Shown: one piece after another, positions 27,811 through 33,051 of the stretch | Layout of the letters: each line of letters begins with the position of its first letter | Position numbering within the stretch: position 1 is the first letter of the stretch | Source: Alistipes sp. | GTDB taxonomy: Bacteria; Bacteroidota; Bacteroidia; Bacteroidales; Rikenellaceae | Reading direction: 5' to 3' | Length of the DNA stretch: 33,051 bases | Assembly: GCA_017560425.1 (NCBI GenBank) | Contig: JAFZEX010000028.1 | Coordinates: 67,736 to 100,786 of the forward strand | The notes under the pieces: generated by a model | The model's database searches: none | The model's input: the letters and a program-made list of their open reading frames with translations, nothing else | Told to the model about the DNA's origin: nothing | Position numbers and translations under genes: made by a program

Positions 27811-27874
27811 ACAATACCAAAACACCTAAGCGGAGTGCCACACGGTACTCCGCTTTTTTTGTGGGATAAATGGG
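27754..27874 (+). repeat. 121-base direct repeat, copy 1 (gene end plus terminator)
   Basis: This segment is repeated at 30749-30869 with an offset of exactly 2995 and two differences (27759 G/A, 27786 G/A). It spans the last codons of the FISUMP lipoprotein gene, its stop codon and the terminator. Confidence 0.95.
27829..27860 (+). terminator. Terminator of the sensor-TrkH-SPOR-FISUMP operon
   Basis: An 11-base stem with one G-U pair (arm AGCGGAGTGCC, loop ACAC) followed by seven T. It begins 19 bases after the stop codon. Confidence 0.92.
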
Positions 27875-27958
27875 AGGGGTAAAGCTCGATATGAGTACAT
27901 TAGTAAACTTTCAATTGTAGCCAGACTACAACAAAATCCGCATCTTTTCCACTATATT

Positions 27959-27978
27959 CCTGATAATCTGCAATATAC
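27959..27978 (+). promoter_or_regulatory. Shared upstream element, copy A
   Basis: CCTGATAATC followed by TGCAATATAC, the most diverged of four related 20-base elements found upstream of the regulator and the three lipoprotein genes. The ATAATC begins 41 bases before the -33 TTTG, the same distance as in copy B. Confidence 0.4.
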
Positions 27979-28003
27979 GATGCCATAATTTTATTATTTC
28001 TAA

Positions 28004-28035
28004 TTTGGTGGAAAACTTTTATAAAGTTATCTTTG
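28004..28035 (+). promoter_or_regulatory. Promoter of the TPR regulator gene
   Basis: TTTG (28004-28007), a 20-base spacer and TATCTTTG (28028-28035). The -33 region reads TTTGGTGGAAAACTTTT, almost the same as in front of the lipocalin-like gene. The ATG at 28058 is 22 bases downstream. Confidence 0.8.
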
Positions 28036-28057
28036 TATTGTGAACAAACTTTTGGAT

Positions 28058-29716
28058 ATGAAACGACTACTTTTTATACTTGTGTTCGCTGCGACTTTTG
28101 AAGCTTGCGAACGCCACTCGGAGCATTGGGCGACAATAACCGAGATGGAGAGCATTATTGAGGAGCGACCTGATAGTGTGCTTAATGTATTGCAGTCTAT
28201 TGATACCGATGAATTGATTGGCGATGAAGAGAGAGCAAAACACGCTGTGTTGCTCTCTATGGCGTTGGATAAGAATGTCATAGACAAGACCAGTTTTGAG
28301 GTTCTGCAACCTGCCATTGACTATTACGAGGACAATGGCTCGGCAACGGACAAACTCCGCACATACTACTATCAAGCTCGCATATATCAGAATGCAGACA
28401 ATAACGCTGCAGCAATGGAGTGTTTCGTAAAGGCGATTTCAGAAGGCTCTCAATCTGATGACACACTGACCAAAGCACGAACACACTTTGCGCAGAGCAA
28501 TATATATTACGATTTGTATGACTTCGATAACTTTATAGCGACAAATAAAAGTGCTGCAGCATACTTCAAACAAGCAGAAGATTATAATGGTTATGCAGAC
28601 TGCTATAATAGAATTATCAATGGTTACACCTTAAAAGATGAGCCCGAAAAGGCTTTGCCTTATATCGATGAGTGTAAACAGATGTTGGATGGCCTAAGCA
28701 TTCCCACATTAACAGATTTTTATTCATCATATATCACTTACCTAATAAATTATGGAACAGAGCAAGAGATTGATGAAATCATACATCAATTTACTAACTC
28801 TATTCCATCTTCTAATGTAGACTGGCTTACAATAGCAAATGCATATTATGCAATGCATAGGTATAATGAGGCACTATCTGTTTTATCACAATATGATACA
28901 GAAGGTAATGAATATAAAGAGAAAAAGTATCTTGTAATTTTATATGAAGTTTATAAGGGTTTAGGTGACTACAAAAACACTCTTGAAACATTTGAAGAGT
29001 ATGTAGATTTATTTACTAATAACATCTTGGTTAAAATGCAACAAGACACCAAGTTTGTTGAGGAGCGCCACGCATTGGAGATGGCAAAAGCAAAGGAGAC
29101 CGAGGCAAAGAATAGACTTACAATTATTGTATTGAGTTGCATTGTTGCTCTTTTGATTTCGTTATATATCCTTAATCATATTCGCAAGCAACTTAAAAGA
29201 AGCAGAGTCGAGAACGCACAACTATTAAGCGAGAAGGCACTCTACGAGCAGATGTATAATGAGGTTGTTGCAGAGCGTGATGCACTCAACGAGATGATTA
29301 CCAACAACGCAATTAAGGAGGAGGCAATGGAGATTATCAAGAAGCGACTTGGAGTCCTGAACACTATCATCGTGTCGCACCTCTCGGCGAAGGACACCGA
29401 TATTAAGCGTGCAAATGAGGAGTTGGAGCATCTTATTGCCAACCGCAACGATTTCATAAAATCAACACGCCTCACCCTTGAGGAGAACTATCCACACTTC
29501 TTTGCTTACCTGCACGATAAGGGACTTGAGGAGTTTGAAATTGACTTCTGCTGTTTGTATGCCATAGGTCTCAAGGGCAAAGAGATTAAGGCATACACTA
29601 ACCTTACACGCCACTATAAGGATAGCAGTGAGGTACGCCAGAAACTCGGACTCACGGAGAGCGACACCAATCTCTCGAACTTCTTGCAAAAGTTGCTTAA
29701 AAAGGAGGGTGAGTAA
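28058..29716 (+). CDS. Membrane-spanning TPR regulator with C-terminal HTH-like region
   Basis: A 552-residue protein with a lipobox-like N-terminus (FEAC, Cys17), TPR-like helical repeats (about 30-345), a single membrane helix (about 353-375, IIVLSCIVALLISLYIL), a basic then coiled-coil stretch (about 378-470) and a C-terminal region (about 480-552) with FEIDFCCLYAIGLKGKEI, RHYKDSSEVRQKLGL and TNLSNFLQKLL, which resembles the LuxR-like HTH end of Bacteroidales TPR regulators. This layout would put the TPR part in the periplasm and the DNA-binding end in the cytosol. I choose the ATG at 28058; the GTG at 28040 falls at about the start of the transcript. The middle of the gene is very AT-rich compared with both ends. 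DNA binding is an inference. Confidence 0.78.
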   Translation: MKRLLFILVFAATFEACERHSEHWATITEMESIIEERPDSVLNVLQSIDTDELIGDEERAKHAVLLSMALDKNVIDKTSFEVLQPAIDYYEDNGSATDKLRTYYYQARIYQNADNNAAAMECFVKAISEGSQSDDTLTKARTHFAQSNIYYDLYDFDNFIATNKSAAAYFKQAEDYNGYADCYNRIINGYTLKDEPEKALPYIDECKQMLDGLSIPTLTDFYSSYITYLINYGTEQEIDEIIHQFTNSIPSSNVDWLTIANAYYAMHRYNEALSVLSQYDTEGNEYKEKKYLVILYEVYKGLGDYKNTLETFEEYVDLFTNNILVKMQQDTKFVEERHALEMAKAKETEAKNRLTIIVLSCIVALLISLYILNHIRKQLKRSRVENAQLLSEKALYEQMYNEVVAERDALNEMITNNAIKEEAMEIIKKRLGVLNTIIVSHLSAKDTDIKRANEELEHLIANRNDFIKSTRLTLEENYPHFFAYLHDKGLEEFEIDFCCLYAIGLKGKEIKAYTNLTRHYKDSSEVRQKLGLTESDTNLSNFLQKLLKKEGE

Positions 29717-29766
29717 ACTTTTATAGCACCATCATCGGCAATGGAAAAGTAATTTTTATTTATATT

Positions 29767-29786
29767 GCGAATAATCAACGAGTTAC
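29767..29786 (+). promoter_or_regulatory. Shared upstream element, copy B
   Basis: GCGA followed by ATAATCAACGAGTTAC. It matches copy C at 14 of the last 16 bases and overlaps the left arm of the hairpin at 29777-29808. Confidence 0.5.
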
Positions 29787-29808
29787 AGACACAAGTTTGT
29801 AACTCGTT
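29777..29808 (+). terminator. Hairpin after the TPR regulator gene
   Basis: A perfect 11-base stem (arm AACGAGTTACA, 29777-29787 with 29798-29808) followed by TTATTTT, 60 bases past the regulator stop. It may terminate the regulator transcript, or be an operator, since it lies immediately upstream of the next -33 element. Confidence 0.6.
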
Positions 29809-29811
29809 TAT

Positions 29812-29842
29812 TTTGTGGAAAACTTTTCATAGGGTAACTTTG
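29812..29842 (+). promoter_or_regulatory. Promoter of the lipocalin-like lipoprotein gene
   Basis: TTTG (29812-29815), a 19-base spacer and TAACTTTG (29835-29842); the -33 region is TTTGTGGAAAACTTTT. The ATG at 29902 lies 59 bases downstream. Confidence 0.8.
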
Positions 29843-29901
29843 TGTTAGAAAAAATCGCGAAAGAGTAATAACCTATTGTTAAACCTATAAAACTTAGAAC
29901 T

Positions 29902-30657
29902 ATGAAAAAGAGTTTATTTATGTTGTTGATGCTTGCGGTAGCGGGCATGACAATGTCGTGCGAGAAAGATGTTATTGACCCCACAAATGAAAATGAGGCT
30001 AACAACTCAACAAATGCTGTAAAGGATGCTGATGCCACTGCGATGAAGGAACTCCTTGGAAGTTGGGAATATGTGGCTGTGGCTGATAAGGACGATCAGT
30101 TCTACAGCCATACAGATTATGTTTTCTATTTCTGGGAAGATTGCAATGGTTATCTAACTATTGATGCGTATGATAAGTCAAACCTTATAAACTCAACTAC
30201 GAGAAATTCGTTGACATACTGGGTGGATAACGAAATATTGTATATAAAATATGGCAACTCATCGCCTATCGAGTGGGAGTATAGATTCCAGGACAACACG
30301 CTAATCATGCGCTCTGATATGGATGAGTATAATAATACCTATGTATTTACCAAGGCCGAGGATGGTGATATGCGTTTTGTTGGCGACTGGAGCACAACGC
30401 GAAAAGATGGCGATAGATACTATGATGAACATATCAAATTTGTAACTCCCAAGGATGGATTTACATATTATAGTGGATATGACAATCCAAATCCACAATG
30501 GTTTAAGTACACCTTCGATGGTGATATGCTCATTATGACAAACATTGACTCTACTACATCAACAAAGAAATATTATCGCTTTGAGGATGGTAAGCTCTAC
30601 TTGAGCGACGAGAATGGTGGCATTGAGACTTACTACAGCACAATCAAGAAGGAATAG
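29902..30657 (+). CDS. Lipoprotein with two lipocalin-like halves
   Basis: A 251-residue lipoprotein (lipobox MTMSC, Cys20) with a short acidic/Asn-rich linker (21-45). Two similar halves follow: about 50-150 (LLGSWEYVAVADKD ... WEYRFQDNTLIM ... YVFTKAEDG) and about 155-248 (FVGDWSTTRKDGD ... FKYTFDGDMLIM ... YYRFEDGKLYL). Each begins with the G-x-W motif and ends in a strand with D-x-L-I-M, the pattern of the small lipocalin-like domains common in Bacteroidales lipoproteins. The ligand is unknown. No terminator follows directly; a 49-base gap leads to the micro-ORF and the copied terminator at 30824. Confidence 0.75.
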   Translation: MKKSLFMLLMLAVAGMTMSCEKDVIDPTNENEANNSTNAVKDADATAMKELLGSWEYVAVADKDDQFYSHTDYVFYFWEDCNGYLTIDAYDKSNLINSTTRNSLTYWVDNEILYIKYGNSSPIEWEYRFQDNTLIMRSDMDEYNNTYVFTKAEDGDMRFVGDWSTTRKDGDRYYDEHIKFVTPKDGFTYYSGYDNPNPQWFKYTFDGDMLIMTNIDSTTSTKKYYRFEDGKLYLSDENGGIETYYSTIKKE

Positions 30658-30706
30658 AAAATTTCTTATACTATTGTTTATATAAATCATTAAATAACTA
30701 TCGACT

Positions 30707-30805
30707 ATGAAAAGATTTGTTTACTGCCTAATGGCAATGGTTGTAGCAAGCGCAATGCCAATGTACCGCGCCAACGCAATACCCGTACGCTGTGTTAGGG
30801 AGTAA
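30707..30805 (+). pseudogene. 32-codon chimeric ORF: new signal start fused to FISUMP C-terminus
   Basis: ATG at 30707 opens a frame of 32 codons. The first 14 residues (KRFVYCLMAMVVA after the Met) look like the start of a lipoprotein or signal peptide similar to the neighbours' MKRF/MKRV leaders; the last 17 or so (SAMPMYRANAIPVRCVRE) are the end of the FISUMP lipoprotein with one Met-to-Ile change. The join is in frame. It is most simply the relic of a lipoprotein gene that lost its middle, but expression as a small exported peptide cannot be excluded. It is preceded by the lipocalin-like gene without an intervening terminator. Confidence 0.65.
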
Positions 30806-30869
30806 ACAATACCAAAACACCTAAGCGGAGTGCCACACGGTACTCCGCTTTTTTTGTGGGATAAATGGG
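30749..30869 (+). repeat. 121-base direct repeat, copy 2
   Basis: Second copy of 27754-27874, with two substitutions in 121 bases (30754 A, 30781 A). Identity is complete over the 64 bases after the stop codon, which argues for recent duplication or gene conversion rather than shared protein constraint. Confidence 0.95.
30824..30855 (+). terminator. Copied terminator after the chimeric ORF
   Basis: Identical to the terminator at 27829-27860: 11-base stem, ACAC loop, seven T. It probably ends the transcript of the lipocalin-like gene. Confidence 0.9.
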
Positions 30870-31042
30870 CAACGCTAAAGCTCAATGAGATAAATGAAAT
30901 ATTGGGCACGATTTCTAACACAGACCCACAACGCACTGACAATCAATATCTTGGAAAAATTTTTCAGAGGCAATTTCCTCAAATGCGTAACTACTTGATA
31001 TTCAGCACTATGAAAAATTGGAAAATTTTTCATTTTTAAACA
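30870..31042 (+). other. Non-coding stretch with AT-rich palindromes, possible relic or dispersed repeat
   Basis: No convincing gene is present in 30806-31176. Short frames exist on both strands but begin within the terminator or lack sensible starts. The stretch contains the palindrome GAAAAATTTTTC near 30955-30966 and a perfect hairpin at 31010-31033 (arm ATGAAAAATT, loop GGAA) followed by TTTT. The remainder of the gap, from 31043, is the upstream region of the next lipoprotein gene. Confidence 0.45.
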
Positions 31043-31062
31043 CCTGATAATCAACAACTTAC
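31043..31062 (+). promoter_or_regulatory. Shared upstream element, copy C
   Basis: CCTG followed by ATAATCAACAACTTAC, taken as the best form of the shared element. GCGGAAAAACTTTT follows at 31073-31086. Confidence 0.5.
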
Positions 31063-31096
31063 ATAGTGGTCAGCGGAAAAACTTTTGGGCTAAAAA

Positions 31097-31129
31097 TTTG
31101 GCACGAAGCGGTGCTCGGTAGTAACTTTG
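31097..31129 (+). promoter_or_regulatory. Promoter of the 232-residue lipoprotein gene
   Basis: TTTG (31097-31100), a 21-base spacer and TAACTTTG (31122-31129); the ATG at 31177 is 47 bases downstream. Confidence 0.65.
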
Positions 31130-31176
31130 CGATAACGAAACCGATAAACTGAGCAACAATCTAAAACAATAAATAT

Positions 31177-31875
31177 ATGAAACGTTTTCTTTTTTGTGCA
31201 GTAGCATTAGCCCTTTCGTACGTCACAACATCGTGCGAGAAGTTAGAGGACTTGGGTATACTACCCGAATCGCAAAAGTACCATATCGAGATGGGGATTA
31301 CATGGCAAGAGTGGGGACTCTATAAAACATTTATCTCGAACGACACCGAATGGTATTGGAACATAGTCACTGGCGATACCCTCGAGTTTCTAATTAGGGA
31401 GAACCACGATGGTATGAAGGTCTTAACCTCGTTTGGACTCACCAGGCGCTATATCTCAATTCCGTGCGACGACTCAATGACAAGAGAAGCTGTGTTGAGT
31501 ATGCGCCTCTACCTACAAGACATCAAACTTGAAGAGGGTGTTAAATACTATTTTGGCGACACCGAAGAGAGAGATATAAGTGATGGCGTCTGTGCATCGA
31601 CCTACACAGACAATTATGGCACTGAGATCTCGTCATATATCGCCCTAAATATGAGGGGCTACACTGGCTATAATTCATCGACATTTGGCTGGGTAAAGTT
31701 CACAAGGATTGAACTTACGCACGACAATGACGAGGGTTTTGCAGATGCGTACGACATAGACTTGCAGTTTGGATTTGAGGTCAAAGACCCCGAAACGGGC
31801 GAGATAATACAAATGGTTGAGCACGGCAACATTATCAAAAACCCTGGCTACTGGGAGGTGTGTGGGGTACGATAA
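31177..31875 (+). CDS. Lipoprotein of unknown function
   Basis: A 232-residue lipoprotein (lipobox TTSC, Cys20, followed by EKLEDLG). The mature part is predicted to be mostly beta strands with many aromatic residues (TWQEWGLYKTFISNDTEWYWN, shortened motif W-x-x-W-G-L; GYTGYNSSTFGWVKFTRIEL) and no enzyme motif I recognise. It has its own promoter and the shared upstream element, so it probably belongs to the same regulon as its neighbours. No clear terminator follows. I do not recognise the family. Confidence 0.72.
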   Translation: MKRFLFCAVALALSYVTTSCEKLEDLGILPESQKYHIEMGITWQEWGLYKTFISNDTEWYWNIVTGDTLEFLIRENHDGMKVLTSFGLTRRYISIPCDDSMTREAVLSMRLYLQDIKLEEGVKYYFGDTEERDISDGVCASTYTDNYGTEISSYIALNMRGYTGYNSSTFGWVKFTRIELTHDNDEGFADAYDIDLQFGFEVKDPETGEIIQMVEHGNIIKNPGYWEVCGVR

Positions 31876-31925
31876 AGTAGCATTAGTACCACTGCATGGT
31901 TATGCGATATGCAAAAAAACTACAT

Positions 31926-31945
31926 ACTGATAATCATTTTCTTAC
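31926..31945 (+). promoter_or_regulatory. Shared upstream element, copy D
   Basis: ACTG followed by ATAATCATTTTCTTAC; matches copy C in the ATAATCA and CTTAC blocks. The ATAATC begins 23 bases before the -33 TTTG. Confidence 0.45.
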
Positions 31946-31952
31946 CTCGAAA

Positions 31953-31983
31953 TTTGGAAAAGTCGAGGGGGGGGGTAAATTTG
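31953..31983 (+). promoter_or_regulatory. Promoter with G9 tract in the spacer (candidate phase-variable)
   Basis: TTTG (31953-31956), a 19-base spacer that ends in nine consecutive G (31967-31975), and TAAATTTG (31976-31983). The -33 box sits in the loop of a CCTCGA / TCGAGG inverted repeat (31945-31950 and 31963-31968). A change in the number of G would shift the spacer from its optimum. Confidence 0.7.
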
Positions 31984-32053
31984 TGGTAGAAATATATTGC
32001 AAGTAGGTGTCAGGAAATAGGAGTTGCAACGTAATATATATAAAAGTAAAGAT

Positions 32054-33051
32054 ATGAAAAGAGTAATTTTTTGTTTTGTTGCATTGTGCTGCACAATGCT
32101 ATTTGTAGGCTGTAAGACAAATCACGACGTTGAATTTGAAAACAACCTTATCAGGCTATCAGACGAGCACACGTCGAGCCGATTTCACAATGGCGACAAC
32201 ATCAATTTTTACTACCACTGCGAGTTTGCCACCAAGGTAGATTTTGCTATCAAGGCGGAAGATGACACAACGATACTAATGCAAAAGGTAGCCAACCTAA
32301 AGCCTGGCGAGGGATATATAACATTCAAGATTGACACTGACGGCTACGAGGGCAAGGCATTTATATATATAACGTATAATGGCATTAAGCGCGCCAACAA
32401 AAAACAGAGCAACGATGTTAGCACAGCCATTTGGGAGATAACCATAACAAATGAGGGATCGTGGTACTATCACACCGAGGCAATCAACGAGCTTCTTGAG
32501 AGCTGCAAGAATTTCGATGCCGAGATGCTCATTGCGGGTCTTGCCGGCAAGTGGGAGAGCGACTCATTGCTTATCTACGATGATGAGTGGGCAAAGATCA
32601 CAACACCTCTTCGTGTTATGGGCGAGGACTACGTTGATGGTAGAGCATATTCATATTACACCTTCGCAGCCGATGGCACAGGTTATCGCTATGTTGATTA
32701 CCCTGAGCCCGACATGGAGCCCGAGACACTCGAGTTTAGCTGGACATACAATGCCGAGAGTGGCAAGCTCACACTTAGTGGCGACTACAACAATGAGTGG
32801 AAAGTAACGGGCTATAGCAACTACTATATTGTGCTCGACCAGATTAGCCGAGAGGGCTGGAACTACCGCACAATCCTTAAGCGTCAGGCAGAAGTGGATG
32901 TACCAACGGTTATTTCATATATGGAGTACACACTATCAGGAACGCAGTGTGAGTGGCAACTGCCACTACTCAACAACAATGTTATCATTGTAGATAGCGA
33001 CGAGGATCTTACGAAATACATCACCTCTGAAAATGGAGATAGTTACCCTCA
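32054..33051 (+). CDS. Lipoprotein with Ig-like and lipocalin-like parts, 3' end outside window
   Basis: An ATG at 32054 opens a frame of 332 codons that runs off the window. The N-terminus has a lipobox (LFVGC, Cys20). Residues about 25-135 look like a beta-sandwich ending in STAIWEITITNEG. From about 136 on, YYHTEAINELLESCKNF is a helix, then AGLAGKWESDSLLIYDD starts a lipocalin-like barrel (G-x-W motif) that runs to about 280. The arrangement resembles other Bacteroidales surface lipoproteins but I cannot name the family. Its promoter carries the G9 tract, 71 bases before the ATG. Confidence 0.75.
   Translation, partial: MKRVIFCFVALCCTMLFVGCKTNHDVEFENNLIRLSDEHTSSRFHNGDNINFYYHCEFATKVDFAIKAEDDTTILMQKVANLKPGEGYITFKIDTDGYEGKAFIYITYNGIKRANKKQSNDVSTAIWEITITNEGSWYYHTEAINELLESCKNFDAEMLIAGLAGKWESDSLLIYDDEWAKITTPLRVMGEDYVDGRAYSYYTFAADGTGYRYVDYPEPDMEPETLEFSWTYNAESGKLTLSGDYNNEWKVTGYSNYYIVLDQISREGWNYRTILKRQAEVDVPTVISYMEYTLSGTQCEWQLPLLNNNVIIVDSDEDLTKYITSENGDSYP

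Noticed and set aside
28040-28057. Upstream GTG start for the TPR regulator
   Set aside because: It lies at about the expected transcription start behind the -7 box at 28028-28035; the ATG at 28058 gives a better signal-peptide start.
29814-29822. DnaA box (TTTTCCACA read on the minus strand)
   Set aside because: It is a single exact box fused to a -33 element, with no cluster, no dnaA or dnaN and no origin context.
30830-31039. Plus-strand 69-codon frame after the chimeric ORF
   Set aside because: Its ATG lies inside the terminator stem and there is no signal peptide or promoter that would read it; I treat it as chance.
30875-31057. Minus-strand 60-codon frame in the same gap
   Set aside because: No promoter or ribosome site fits, and it covers the palindromes; it may be only a frame through a repeat.

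Overview
The window looks like a chromosome segment from a member of the Bacteroidales. The evidence is a SUF operon in the order sufB-sufC-sufD-sufS, many lipoproteins with a Cys at about residue 14-22, FISUMP, BspA-type LRR and SPOR-domain envelope proteins, and promoters of the Bacteroidetes type (TTTG, about 19-20 bases, TAnnTTTG) in front of most transcription units. An Alistipes/Rikenellaceae-like host is a guess I cannot test here. I see no rRNA, tRNA, CRISPR array, integrase or insertion sequence.

Positions 1-13753 are mostly housekeeping and envelope genes. A large exported TPR protein (minus strand, cut by the window start) is divergent from a tripartite RND efflux operon (adaptor lipoprotein, inner-membrane pump, TolC-like outer-membrane factor). 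The efflux operon converges, with a 3-base overlap, on a minus-strand operon read as sufB-sufC-sufD-sufS-tmk-DoxX/MauE-like membrane protein, driven by a clear promoter upstream of sufB. The SufD here is short and lacks the N-terminal domain.

Positions 13964-22387 hold independent units: a YD-repeat lipoprotein, an MFS transporter, fmt (methionyl-tRNA formyltransferase), a BspA-like LRR exported protein, an ABC-3 metal permease overlapping an LptF/LptG-family permease, and mtaB (tRNA methylthiotransferase). Positions 22441-27810 read as one plus-strand operon: a two-TM HAMP-ended sensor without output domain, a TrkH potassium channel subunit, a secreted coiled-coil/SPOR protein and a BACON/FISUMP lipoprotein, closed by a strong terminator.

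Positions 27750-33051 form the accessory and most interesting part. A transmembrane TPR regulator with a C-terminal helix-turn-helix-like region is followed by three lipoprotein genes with little outside similarity, each in its own transcription unit. All four upstream regions carry a related 20-base element (core ATAATC...TTAC) followed by a GGAAAA motif near the promoter. The last lipoprotein promoter has a run of nine G inside its -33/-7 spacer, a good candidate for slipped-strand phase variation. A 121-base segment covering the last codons and terminator of the FISUMP gene is repeated 2995 bases downstream, where it is fused in frame to a new signal-peptide start, giving a 32-residue chimeric ORF. 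The regulator gene is compositionally mosaic, with GC-rich ends and a very AT-rich middle. Together these suggest a recombining, possibly phase-variable surface-lipoprotein locus controlled by its own membrane-spanning regulator. The regulatory link is inference.
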